From Clostridium acetobutylicum ATCC 824 (lineage in GTDB: Bacteria; Bacillota; Clostridia; Clostridiales; Clostridiaceae), in NCBI RefSeq assembly GCF_000008765.1, contig NC_003030.1:2824001-2888000 (forward strand): a stretch of 64,000 nt of DNA. Reading direction: 5' to 3'. Of this stretch, positions 19,331 through 27,562 are shown piece after piece. Every line of letters starts with the position of its first letter. Positions within the stretch are counted from its first letter, which is position 1. Below the pieces are notes generated by a model. The model did no database searches and was not told the origin of the DNA. It saw nothing but the letters and a program-made list of their open reading frames with translations. The translations under genes and the position numbers were made by a program.

Positions 19331-20647
19331 TTAAACTGCTTCCTTTTGCTCTTCTTCTATATCCTTTTTACTATTTAATTTTGAATATACAAAGTAATAC
19401 ACAAAAGCTAGTACGAAAGATAATATCACCCAAGATATTGTTGACATACTTGAGTATATAGTTGTTATTAAAAATACTGCATTTAATACTAAAGCTATTA
19501 TAGGTAATATTATAGAAACCTTATAGGGCCTTTCTAATTTAGGCTCCTTTTTTCTCAATAAAAAGAAGGCAATCATACTTATTGCATGAAGAGCAATAGC
19601 GCCAAAGCTTGAAATCACAATAATTGTTGCAGTATTGTTTGTGAGCACAAAAATCATTCCTATAAGACTTGGTACTACAATTGCAGGCACCGGTGAACCT
19701 TTTGAGTTAACCTTTGATAAAAACTCCGGAAGATATTTTGATCTTGACATTGCAAATACCTGTCTTGAATAACCAATTATTATTCCATGAAGGCTAGCTA
19801 TTAAACCAAATAAACCTATAAAACTCATAAACTTAGATAAAAAATTTCCTTTTCCAAATATAACATTTAAAGTATCTGGAATAGGTGAATTGGTGATTCC
19901 TAAAGTCTTATTATCAAGTACACCTGCTGTGCAAAGAAAAGTCCCTAGAGCTAAAACCATAAGGGTTATTATTGCAATTATAAAACCTTTTGAAATATCT
20001 TTTTTAGGATTTTTACATTCTTCTGCTGACATAGCCCCCCCCTCTGCTGCTAGATAAAACCATATTGCAAACGGTATAGCATTGAATATTCCTGTAGCTC
20101 CACCTTTATATATATTTCCTCCAAATATCTTAATTGGATCGATATGAGTAGCAGATGCGCCAGCAAAAATTATAAGTCCAATTATTGCTACTATTGTTAC
20201 AACTGTTTCAATTATTGCAGCTGTTTTAACTCCAAAACAGTTTACAATAACGAATAATGCATAAAAAACAAGAGCTGCTACTGTAACTGGAACTGATGGT
20301 ATAATAAAATTAACATACGCACCTATAGATATTGCTATAGCCGGCGTTGCAAATAAAAATTCTAAAATACAAGAAAATCCTGCAAAAAAACCTCCAAGCC
20401 TTCCCATGGTTCTTGATGCAAATTCAGAAGAACCATCTGCCTTTGGCATTGCTGTAGCAAGTTCTGCATAGCTAAACATAAAAGTTCCATAAAAAACTGT
20501 TACTATTAATGTGGCAACTACAAATCCCATTGGACTAGTAAAAGTAAGTGCATTATTCCATCCACAGTACATTCCCGATATAACCATTCCAACTATGATA
20601 GCCCAAAGTTGAAAGGTTGATAGTGTTTTTTTCAATTCCTTTGCCAT
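19331..20647 (-). CDS. eat: Ethanolamine permease (APC superfamily)
   Basis: 438 aa with about 12 membrane segments. APC-family features: GMVISGMYCGWNNAL in the first helix, FAGFSCILEFLFATPAIAIS, and AAEGGAMSAEECKNPKKDIS, the cytoplasmic stretch typical of ethanolamine and amino-acid permeases. Its place before eutB and eutC makes ethanolamine the likely substrate. It substitutes for the unrelated EutH carrier of other operons. Expression should depend on the antiterminator leader directly upstream. Confidence 0.9.
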   Translation of the reverse strand: MAKELKKTLSTFQLWAIIVGMVISGMYCGWNNALTFTSPMGFVVATLIVTVFYGTFMFSYAELATAMPKADGSSEFASRTMGRLGGFFAGFSCILEFLFATPAIAISIGAYVNFIIPSVPVTVAALVFYALFVIVNCFGVKTAAIIETVVTIVAIIGLIIFAGASATHIDPIKIFGGNIYKGGATGIFNAIPFAIWFYLAAEGGAMSAEECKNPKKDISKGFIIAIITLMVLALGTFLCTAGVLDNKTLGITNSPIPDTLNVIFGKGNFLSKFMSFIGLFGLIASLHGIIIGYSRQVFAMSRSKYLPEFLSKVNSKGSPVPAIVVPSLIGMIFVLTNNTATIIVISSFGAIALHAISMIAFFLLRKKEPKLERPYKVSIILPIIALVLNAVFLITTIYSSMSTISWVILSFVLAFVYYFVYSKLNSKKDIEEEQKEAV

Positions 20648-20686
20648 AAATATTCCCCCAATAAACTATTTTTAACCTTGTAAAAT

Positions 20687-20731
20687 AGCAAAGGAACCCA
20701 AACGTACTTTAATCGTTTGAGCTCCTTTGCT
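20687..20731 (-). terminator. Intrinsic terminator in the eat leader, controlled by antitermination
   Basis: An 18-bp imperfect stem (20687-20704 with 20714-20731, outer arms AGCAAAGGA / TCCTTTGCT) is followed on the minus strand by ATTTTAC and then the eat ribosome site. Its 5' arm is shared with the small hairpin P2, so the two folds cannot coexist. Confidence 0.9.
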
Positions 20732-20797
20732 CACTAAATGTAATATTAAAAAATTAAAGGATTCTATAAAATGCCAAATCAATGCTCCGTTGCATCA
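20718..20797 (-). promoter_or_regulatory. EutV (ANTAR) dual-hairpin RNA target in the eat leader
   Basis: Two small hairpins on the minus strand. P1 (20780-20797) has a 6-bp stem and hexaloop AACGGA. P2 (20718-20733) has a 5-bp stem TGAGC/GCTCA and hexaloop AAAGGA. Both loops have A at position 1 and G at position 4, the recognition rule known for ANTAR proteins. P2 overlaps the 5' arm of the terminator, so bound EutV dimer should prevent termination. The locus encodes EutV and EutW just upstream. Confidence 0.9.
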
Positions 20798-20809
20798 ACT
20801 TATGAATAC

Positions 20810-20838
20810 AGTGTATCATATGATTTTATTAATGTAAA
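20810..20838 (-). promoter_or_regulatory. Candidate promoter for eat-eutBC
   Basis: On the minus strand TTTACA (rc of 20833-20838) and TACACT (rc of 20810-20815) have exact 17-base spacing. Transcription would begin near 20803, only a few bases before hairpin P1, giving a compact antiterminator leader. Read-through from eutW, ending at 20876, is an alternative or additional source. Confidence 0.6.
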
Positions 20839-20875
20839 CCTCAAAAATTATTAATTTATTATTTTTTGTTATTTT

Positions 20876-22291
20876 TTATTGATATATTTTGAAATCAAAC
20901 ACCGTTTTAGTGCCACTTTCATTTGTTTCAATCTTTATATCACCATTTAGTTTATCAGTTACTATGCTTTTAACAATATTGAGTCCCAAACTATCTTCTC
21001 TTAACTTTTTGTCCTTAAAACCACTTCCATTATCATTAACAGCTATACTTGAATAACTATATCCTCTATTTATTAAGATTTTTATAATGCCTTTCTTCTT
21101 ATCACAAAAAGCGTGCTTTATGGAGTTCTCTATAAGCTCATTTACCACTATTGCAATTGCTGTAGCTTTATCAGAATTCACATAAATATTGTCTCCATCT
21201 ATCTTTATACTTATATTTTTATTACATTCTAGTGCATTTCTTATTGCATTATCTTTGAGCTTTAAGAGTATTAATTTTATATCTGCATCATCTATACCAT
21301 TTTGTGATATCACTTCATGGGTTGTTGCTATACTTAAAATTCTATTTATACTTTCATAAAAAGCTTTTTTAGCAAACTGGTCCTCTATTCTTCTAGCTTG
21401 AAGCCTTAATATACTGGCTATAGTTTGAAGATTATTTTTAACCCTATGATGTATTTCCCTAATTGCTACCGCCTTTAAAACAAGCTCTTTTTCTTTCTTT
21501 TTAAGGTCTGTTAAATCCTTTATAAGCATAATAATTCCACAGATTTTCATATCTTTTTTTATCAATCCATATTTAATCTGTAAATCAAATTTTCCTACTT
21601 TTGTTTCTAATATTAATGACTTTTGCTTATTTAAAATATCCTGTAATTTAAGTTCATTCAAAACTAAATTATTAAAAGACATGCCCACTATGTCATCCTT
21701 ATATCCTATTTTTTTATAAATCTCTTTTGCTACATAATTGGCATAAACACATATACCATTATCATTTATGGCCAAAATCCCATCATTTATCAAATTATAG
21801 GCGGTATTATTCTCTACCTCTTTTATGCTCATAAGTGTTTCTGATAACTGTTTTGTGGTTTCAGATAATATTTCCATGTTCTGACTTTGCCTTACATGTT
21901 CTGTTACATCCCTCTCCATAATTAAAACGCCTATAACTTTTTCATTTTTATTTCTTATTGGAACTGTATTTTGCTTAACAACTATATTTTCTTGTGTAAC
22001 CGCCTTAAAATCAGTGGTTGACACCCCTACTTCCAAAGTTCTTAATACCGCAGGCTCATTTTTTCTCAAAGCAAATTCTCCAACCACAGAACTTTTATAC
22101 AAAGATTTATTTTCTAAAGGTCTTGCCTCTGAAACTACAATAGCAGTATCAGAATCCTTTGTAAGACAATCTATAAATATATCTCCTCCAGAAACTGTTG
22201 CAAACATAGAAATAGATTTTTCAATATTCTTAAGCTCTTCTATATCCTCCTCACTTAAATCCGTATTCAGCTTACATAATTCTCTAAGCAC
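20876..22291 (-). CDS. eutW: Ethanolamine-sensing histidine kinase EutW (HisKA_2/PdtaS type)
   Basis: 471 aa, no membrane segment. The N-terminal about 140 residues resemble the GAF-like sensor of PdtaS kinases. Residues about 160-270 form a PAS domain (NLINDGILAINDNGICVYAN). Then comes the HisKA_2 box EIHHRVKNNLQTIASILRLQ with phosphoacceptor His at 281, and an HATPase with VNELIENSIKHAF, NDNGSGF and DSLGLNIVKSI. This soluble kinase class pairs with ANTAR response regulators; the partner eutV ends 9 bases upstream. In enterococci EutW responds to ethanolamine; the same signal is inferred here from the downstream genes. Confidence 0.9.
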   Translation of the reverse strand: MLRELCKLNTDLSEEDIEELKNIEKSISMFATVSGGDIFIDCLTKDSDTAIVVSEARPLENKSLYKSSVVGEFALRKNEPAVLRTLEVGVSTTDFKAVTQENIVVKQNTVPIRNKNEKVIGVLIMERDVTEHVRQSQNMEILSETTKQLSETLMSIKEVENNTAYNLINDGILAINDNGICVYANYVAKEIYKKIGYKDDIVGMSFNNLVLNELKLQDILNKQKSLILETKVGKFDLQIKYGLIKKDMKICGIIMLIKDLTDLKKKEKELVLKAVAIREIHHRVKNNLQTIASILRLQARRIEDQFAKKAFYESINRILSIATTHEVISQNGIDDADIKLILLKLKDNAIRNALECNKNISIKIDGDNIYVNSDKATAIAIVVNELIENSIKHAFCDKKKGIIKILINRGYSYSSIAVNDNGSGFKDKKLREDSLGLNIVKSIVTDKLNGDIKIETNESGTKTVFDFKIYQ

Positions 22292-22300
22292 ATTTCATCC

Positions 22301-22855
22301 CTACTTTTTTGTATTATCAATTATATTTATAGACATATCTAATATTGTTAACTGTCTATCCATACTCATTTTTCTCAACTTTCTATAAGCTTCATTTTCA
22401 GTGATTCTATATCTTTCCATCAATATTTCCTTAGCAGTACAGGTGATTTTAATAGTATTTAGATTTTTTTTAATACTTCTTATTTCTTTTCCTTTTGCTA
22501 TTGCAATCTCAACCTGTGGTATAAGTCTTACTTCATCTATAGGTTTTACAATATACCCCATAACACCAATTTCTTTTACTTTATTAATAAATTCTCTACC
22601 ACTGTATGCTGTTAATATTATTATTGAATCTGCTACATTTTCCTTAACTAAAATTTGAGAAGCTTCTATTCCATCAAGCATAGGCATTTTTATATCCATA
22701 ATAACAAGATTAGGTCTTAATCTTCTACATACTTCTATAGCCTCTAGTCCATTTGGCACCTGCCCAACAACAGAATAGCCTGCTCCCGTAAGCATTTCAC
22801 ATATATCCATTCTTGTAATAGGTTCATCTTCAGCTACTACAACTCTATTATCCAC
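22301..22855 (-). CDS. eutV: ANTAR-domain response regulator EutV (RNA-binding antiterminator)
   Basis: 184 aa from a GTG preceded by GGGGGTG. Residues 1-120 are a receiver domain: acidic pair EDE near residue 10, phosphoacceptor Asp in VIMDIKMPMLDG, Thr in ILTAYSG, Lys in IVKPIDE. The C-terminal 60 residues are an ANTAR domain (LMERYRITENEAYRKLRKMS followed by MD), which binds paired RNA hairpins. The dual-hairpin target in the eat leader on the same strand supports the assignment. First gene of eutVW. Confidence 0.93.
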   Translation of the reverse strand: MDNRVVVAEDEPITRMDICEMLTGAGYSVVGQVPNGLEAIEVCRRLRPNLVIMDIKMPMLDGIEASQILVKENVADSIIILTAYSGREFINKVKEIGVMGYIVKPIDEVRLIPQVEIAIAKGKEIRSIKKNLNTIKITCTAKEILMERYRITENEAYRKLRKMSMDRQLTILDMSINIIDNTKK

Positions 22856-22925
22856 TTTAAAATCACCCCCTATGATATATTATGATTTAATCATAAATAA
22901 TTTTGAATTTCAATACTTTTATCAA

Positions 22926-22972
22926 AAAACACCTATTATAATTAATAATTTATTAATTATAATAGGTGTTTT
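22926..22972 (-). terminator. Terminator of the RCC1-repeat gene
   Basis: A perfect 22-bp stem (22926-22947 with 22951-22972, outer arms AAAACACCTATT / AATAGGTGTTTT) with a 3-base loop lies 31 bases past the RCC1-gene stop and runs into T-rich sequence on the minus strand. Confidence 0.88.
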
Positions 22973-23003
22973 ACAAATTTTATTGATATTTGTTAATACT
23001 TAC

Positions 23004-24116
23004 CTAATGTATATCTGCTCCCGTGAGTACTTCCTTCAATGATTCTCTTTGATATTCATTGCCATTACCAAGTTGTCCATAATAACCCCATCCACAATCC
23101 CATACACTACCATCAATTTTAATGGCTATCGTATTAGCATTACGTGCATTAATTTTGCAAAAACCGTCCCCTACCTTTTCCCATGTTGATCTATCTGTTG
23201 TTGTTCCATCTCCCAATTGTCCGTTTTCATTATTTCCTGTTGCCCAAAGACTTCCATTTTTTTTAAGTGCTAAAGAATGAACTGCTCCACATGAAATTTG
23301 AGAAAAACCAGTACCAACTTTCTCCCAAGTTGACCTACTTGTTGTTGTTCCATCTCCTAATTGCCCATATATATTAAACCCTGCTGCCCATATGGTTCCA
23401 TCTGCTTTTAATGCCATAGAAAAGGCTTTACCACAAGAAATCTGCACAAAATTATCCCCTACCTTTTCCCATGTTGATCTATCTGTTGTTGTTCCATCTC
23501 CTAATTCTCCAAATTGATTATATCCGGTGCTCCAAAGTGATCCATCTTTTTTTAATGCTAACGAGTGATCTCCTTGTGATGCAACTTGAGAAAACCCGGA
23601 ACCAACTTTTTCCCAAATATACTTATCTGTCGTTGTCCCATCTCCCAATTCTCCGAGTTGATTGCTACCACAAGCCCACAATGTTCCATCCTTCTTTATC
23701 CCTAAAGAATGTTCGGCTCCACACGCTATTTGAGAAAAATCCGAACCAACCATTTTCCAGTTTGCTACTTTGGTTTCCCTATCTTCATTATTTCCTAATT
23801 CTCCACTCCAGTTAATACCACATGCCCATAGCGTTCCATCTTTTTTTATTCCTAAAGAATAACCACAGCTACATTCAACATCAGAAAAATTATCTCCTAC
23901 CTTTTCCCATGTTGATTTATCTATGTACGTCCCATCTCCTAGACATCCATATTCATTGGTACCTGTTGCCCAAAGACTTCCATCTGCCTTTATGACAAAA
24001 GAACTTAATCCTGTTGTTATGGTTTGTGCATGCACTCTAAAATTATTATTCGCATTAGCTAAAGATATTGAAATTCCTAATACAGTACTTATAATAAATA
24101 TTTTTTTAAAATTCAT
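23004..24116 (-). CDS. Secreted RCC1-repeat (beta-propeller) protein
   Basis: 370 aa from ATG 24116, which follows GGAGAGAG; an ATG five codons earlier lacks a ribosome site. A signal peptide of about 30 residues (MNFKKIFIISTVLGISISLA) ends near a VHAQ cleavage region. The rest is seven tandem repeats of about 50 residues with the core S-L-A-L-K-K-D-G-S-L-W-A-x-G-x-N-x-x-G-Q-L-G-D-G, which fold as a seven-bladed RCC1 propeller. Repeats 4-6 are nearly identical. No transmembrane segment, LPXTG or S-layer anchor is visible, so it should be released or loosely bound. Function unknown; a binding scaffold is the safest inference. Confidence 0.85.
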   Translation of the reverse strand: MNFKKIFIISTVLGISISLANANNNFRVHAQTITTGLSSFVIKADGSLWATGTNEYGCLGDGTYIDKSTWEKVGDNFSDVECSCGYSLGIKKDGTLWACGINWSGELGNNEDRETKVANWKMVGSDFSQIACGAEHSLGIKKDGTLWACGSNQLGELGDGTTTDKYIWEKVGSGFSQVASQGDHSLALKKDGSLWSTGYNQFGELGDGTTTDRSTWEKVGDNFVQISCGKAFSMALKADGTIWAAGFNIYGQLGDGTTTSRSTWEKVGTGFSQISCGAVHSLALKKNGSLWATGNNENGQLGDGTTTDRSTWEKVGDGFCKINARNANTIAIKIDGSVWDCGWGYYGQLGNGNEYQRESLKEVLTGADIH

Positions 24117-24200
24117 TATAACTCTCTCCATCCATTTAAATTATTATCATTAATAATTATACCACAAATATTGGTATTTTTGCTTATAATAGTATTTAGA

Positions 24201-24216
24201 ATGTTATGTGTAACAT
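24201..24216. other. Short dyad upstream of the RCC1 gene
   Basis: ATGTTA-TGTG-TAACAT, 6-base arms around 4 bases, about 85 bases before the RCC1 start. It looks like a small operator but does not match Rex spacing. No known regulator can be named. Confidence 0.3.
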
Positions 24217-24258
24217 AATTCAAAATAATGTTTTAACGTAATTTTAGGAATTAAGTAT

Positions 24259-24300
24259 AAAACGCCTTTCCACAATATTTAATATGTGAAAAGGCGTTTT
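24259..24300 (-). terminator. Terminator of the pepV transcript
   Basis: Stem AAAACGCCTTT / AAAGGCGTTTT extended by a second arm CACAATATT / AATATGTG with a single bulge. It is 17 bases past the pepV stop and followed on the minus strand by TTTTATAC. Confidence 0.88.
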
Positions 24301-24317
24301 ATTAATAATCTAAAATT

Positions 24318-25715
24318 TTAACGAGCAAGCTCATATATTGCATGAGCATATATTTTTGCATTTAGTATTAAATGTTCAATTTTTATAAATTCATTTGCTT
24401 GGTGATCAACATCTGGTTCTCCTGGGAATATTGGTCCAAAGGCTACTATGTTAGGCATTTCCTTTGCATAAGTTCCTCCGCCTATTGAAAGAAGTTTTGG
24501 CTCCTCACTAGTTTGCTCTTTATATACTTTTTGAAGAAGTTTTACTAATTCATGATCTTCTGGAAAGTATAATGACTTCTGGTGTGTCATGTTTTCAACT
24601 CTTATTCCAGTATCAGCTATCCTAGCATTTATTCCATCCATCATATCCTCGTATTTGCAAGTTACAGGATATCTAACATTAAGAACAACTTTTCCTTGGT
24701 CTTTATTAAAGTCTATTATTCCAAGATTGAAGGAAAGCTTACCCGAAACCTTATCTTCCATACCAATTCCAAAAGATTCTCCGTTAGTTTCCATTCCAAC
24801 ATATCTATTTAAGAAAGCTATATAATCATTAAAATCAGATTTTCCAAGATTTAATTCTTCTAGAAAAGCTAAAAGCTGCATTATAGCATTTTTTCCAAGC
24901 TCCGGCATACTTCCATGTGCAGCAATTCCTTTTGATTTTACTATAACCATATCGTCTTTTTCTTCAGCTTTTATATCATATCCAGTTCTTTCAGCGAAAC
25001 TTTCACATTTATCAATGATTTCGCCCTTTAAATCTGCTCTTATTCCAGCTTCAGCGTATGGAGGAACTACATTTGATCTTTCTCCTCCTTTTACATAAAT
25101 AATCTTTGTATCTCCTTCGTAATCATTTTTAAAATCTTTTACTAAGTTAAAAATTGTTATTCCTTTTTCTCCATTGATTATTGGATATTCAGCATCTGGA
25201 GTAAAGCCAAGAACTGGTGGTTTTTCATTCTTTAAATAATGCTCTGTATCTTTTCCTGAACCAGTTTCCTCATCCAAACCGAATATAATTCTAACTTTTT
25301 TAGACATAGTAAGTCCTGCATCCACAATAGCCTTTAATGAATATAAACATGCTACTGTAGGTCCCTTGTCATCCATTGATCCTCTTGCATATAGCTTTCC
25401 ATCATGTATTTCTGCAGCATATGGAGGATAATTCCATCCATCTCCTTCTGGCACTACATCAAGGTGACCAAGTACTGCTACATAATCTTCTCCTTCACCA
25501 TATTCAGCATATCCAACATAGTTATCTAAATTAACAGTTTTGAAACCAAGTCTTTCAGCTAACTTTAAAGCATAGTCAAGTGCCTTTGCTGTATCCTTTC
25601 CAAATGGTGCATTTCCTTCAGCTTCCCCGCTGATACTTTTAATTCTAAGGATTTCTTGAATTGAAGAAACCATATCATCCTTTAATAAGTCTATCTTCTC
25701 GTTTATCTTATCCAT
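24318..25715 (-). CDS. pepV: Dipeptidase PepV (metallopeptidase family M20)
   Basis: 465 aa, usual length. Dinuclear zinc aminopeptidase that cleaves dipeptides in the cytosol. Metal ligands are in VLGHLDVVPEGDGW (His, Asp), ARGSMDDKGP (Asp), IFGLDEETGSGKD (Glu pair), TPDAEYPIINGEKG (Asp), and the C-terminal GGGTYAKEMPNIVAFGP. Starts MDKINEKIDLLKDD after a GGAGG site. Starts 23 bases after the 157-aa gene and is probably the last gene of a three-gene unit. Confidence 0.93.
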   Translation of the reverse strand: MDKINEKIDLLKDDMVSSIQEILRIKSISGEAEGNAPFGKDTAKALDYALKLAERLGFKTVNLDNYVGYAEYGEGEDYVAVLGHLDVVPEGDGWNYPPYAAEIHDGKLYARGSMDDKGPTVACLYSLKAIVDAGLTMSKKVRIIFGLDEETGSGKDTEHYLKNEKPPVLGFTPDAEYPIINGEKGITIFNLVKDFKNDYEGDTKIIYVKGGERSNVVPPYAEAGIRADLKGEIIDKCESFAERTGYDIKAEEKDDMVIVKSKGIAAHGSMPELGKNAIMQLLAFLEELNLGKSDFNDYIAFLNRYVGMETNGESFGIGMEDKVSGKLSFNLGIIDFNKDQGKVVLNVRYPVTCKYEDMMDGINARIADTGIRVENMTHQKSLYFPEDHELVKLLQKVYKEQTSEEPKLLSIGGGTYAKEMPNIVAFGPIFPGEPDVDHQANEFIKIEHLILNAKIYAHAIYELAR

Positions 25716-25738
25716 TAAAAAACCTCCATTAATAAAAA

Positions 25739-26212
25739 TTATATATAAAACAAATTTTGTTTTTTACTATCTTCATACTCATCTATTTTATCAAGCTGAA
25801 AATCCTCATACTTATCTGCTTTAATCATTATTTCTTCTAGAAATTCTCTTTTATACTTAAATTGATTTTCATACTTTATTTCTCTAAATACAGAATACTC
25901 TATTCCTTCGTCATTATCGCCAACTACAATTTCAGGAAATACATCCTTTATATTTTTATTCATAATTGCATATTGGTAAATAGAAGCATCTATGATGTTC
26001 CCATGATAGGTATTAAAACAATGTGCATATTGTAATTTTCTTTTTCTAGCTTCAACATATAAAATCCCTTCAACCAAAGGAACATCCAAATCCTTAAGCT
26101 TACATACCTGACTTATAAGTGCTCCTATCATTGGAGCATTGTTTACTATCTGATATTTTGTAAAACAAAGTTTACATAAACCTTTCAAAAACTTTTTTTC
26201 TGCTTCTATCAA
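25739..26212 (-). CDS. Uncharacterised 157-aa protein
   Basis: No family recognised. No signal peptide or membrane segment. Visible features: a Cys pair GLCKLCF near residue 15, a central stretch YAHCFNTYHGNIIDASIYQY in which His and Cys precede a D-A-S, and an acidic Lys/Asp/Glu-rich C-terminus. The pattern 'H-x-x-x-x-y-x-G-x-I-I-D-a-S' recalls the His-Asp half of transglutaminase-like or papain-like folds, but I cannot identify a full active site. Its 9-base and 23-base spacing to the flanking hydrolase and pepV genes indicates cotranscription. Confidence 0.7.
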   Translation of the reverse strand: MIEAEKKFLKGLCKLCFTKYQIVNNAPMIGALISQVCKLKDLDVPLVEGILYVEARKRKLQYAHCFNTYHGNIIDASIYQYAIMNKNIKDVFPEIVVGDNDEGIEYSVFREIKYENQFKYKREFLEEIMIKADKYEDFQLDKIDEYEDSKKQNLFYI

Positions 26213-26221
26213 TATACCACC

Positions 26222-27214
26222 TCAATACATCCTAACAGGCTTATTTATATCTGTTTTATTATCCTCTACATGAATATCTATTAAAAATTGTCTTACCTTA
26301 TTGGTATAATCAGTTTTATTTTTTAGATACGCCTCAGCATGCCCAGCATTAGGTGCAATATACAAATACTTAGCACCCTTTTTTATCGAGTACAGGTCTA
26401 CTGACATTTCTGGTGGAATCAAGTCATCATCTGCTCCATGAGCAAACATTATAGGTGTCTTAACATCTTGAATTGCTTTTATTGGAGAAATTGCATAAAC
26501 TGAAAACCCTGCTTTAAAAAATGCAATTAAACTTGAATAAAAAACAACCATTTTTGCAACTACTGCACCATGATTTTTCATTTCATAATTTAGTTTTTCT
26601 CCAAATAGCTGTGGAAGATCTGAAAACGGACAATCCACCACATAAAAAGAGACATCCTTTGTTTTTTCATTCATGTTTGATTGTAATAATGCAGTTGCAG
26701 CTCCCATAGATTCACCATGAATTCCTATTATTCCTCCTGGTGTTTTATTTTTAACCCACTTTACACAATTGTTTAAATCGTATTTTTCGAAATACCCAAG
26801 AGTTATATCGTTTCCCCCACTTACTCCATGGTATCTTGAATCGTAAATCAAAACATTGTAACCTAAGTCCAGGTATATATCTGCATACTTCATGGACTCC
26901 CACCTGCTTCCAGTTATTCCATGAACTATTATTATAGTTTTTCTACTGTCAACAAAATTTTTAATATAAGTTCCTGAAAGCTTATATCCAAAGTTAGACT
27001 CTATAACCACATCGCTTTTATTGAGGAGATTATATCTCTCATAATTAAACGTGGATTTAAAATTGTTATAACTACTTTGGCTTCTATCAAACTGCATTTT
27101 ACATACTTTATCATATATTAGATTTCCTACATACAAGCCAACACAGTTTGCAAAAATAAATATTACCAAAACTACTGCTAGCACTATTCTTTTTATTTTG
27201 CTAGATTTTCTCAT
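26222..27214 (-). CDS. Membrane-anchored alpha/beta hydrolase
   Basis: 330 aa. One N-terminal membrane helix (IVLAVVLVIFIFANCVGLYV) should anchor the enzyme with its catalytic domain outside. Hydrolase fold: oxyanion loop IVHGITGSRWESM, nucleophile elbow GIHGESMGAATALL (Ser), acid in FAHGADDDLIP (Asp) and His in APNAGHAEAY. It resembles the YqkD/FrsA-like serine hydrolases, whose substrates are largely unknown. First gene of the unit with the 157-aa gene and pepV. Ribosome site GAGGG close to the ATG. Confidence 0.85.
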   Translation of the reverse strand: MRKSSKIKRIVLAVVLVIFIFANCVGLYVGNLIYDKVCKMQFDRSQSSYNNFKSTFNYERYNLLNKSDVVIESNFGYKLSGTYIKNFVDSRKTIIIVHGITGSRWESMKYADIYLDLGYNVLIYDSRYHGVSGGNDITLGYFEKYDLNNCVKWVKNKTPGGIIGIHGESMGAATALLQSNMNEKTKDVSFYVVDCPFSDLPQLFGEKLNYEMKNHGAVVAKMVVFYSSLIAFFKAGFSVYAISPIKAIQDVKTPIMFAHGADDDLIPPEMSVDLYSIKKGAKYLYIAPNAGHAEAYLKNKTDYTNKVRQFLIDIHVEDNKTDINKPVRMY

Positions 27215-27253
27215 TCACCCTCGCCACCATTAAGGCAATTACTTTTCACATAA

Positions 27254-27421
27254 TTAAATCTTTTTTACTTTGCTTAATTGTACCTTCACATTTCCTTTGA
27301 TAATCTCAATATATTCTCTTCTTAAGGTATCCTGCTCCTTTTTTTCTTCTTCTGTTAATCCATCTTCTTTGCTCTTTTTATATAAAAAGTTTATTCTCTC
27401 TATAAGTTTCTTCATTTCCAT
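27254..27421 (-). CDS. Small UPF0291/DUF896 (YnzC-like) protein
   Basis: 55 aa, below the size cut of usual ORF calls. Translated from ATG 27421 after AAGGAG: it begins MEMKKLIERINFLYKKSKED, followed by GLTEEEKKEQDTLRREYIE. This is the two-helix pattern of the YnzC family (R-I-N-x-L-x-x-K-x-K-x-x-G-L-T-x-E-E-K-x-E-Q-x-x-L-R-x-x-Y). Family members are small cytosolic proteins of unknown function, some under SOS control in Bacillus. It stands alone between the hydrolase and PHP genes. Bases 27422-27562 upstream show nothing further. Confidence 0.85.
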   Translation of the reverse strand: MEMKKLIERINFLYKKSKEDGLTEEEKKEQDTLRREYIEIIKGNVKVQLSKVKKI

Positions 27422-27562
27422 GATATATTTTCTCCTTAATGTCCCTTAATATTTTTAGTAAAATTTTCTTTATCTTTTTCATCTTCAAATGAATTTAAAT
27501 CATATATATTTCTATGGGAAAATTCACAAATACAAAAATCTTTTCAATTAAATTATCTTAAC

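Noticed and set aside
24201-24216. Possible Rex operator upstream of the RCC1 gene
   Set aside because: Half-sites TGTTA and TAACA are separated by 4 bases, while the Rex site needs 6 between them.
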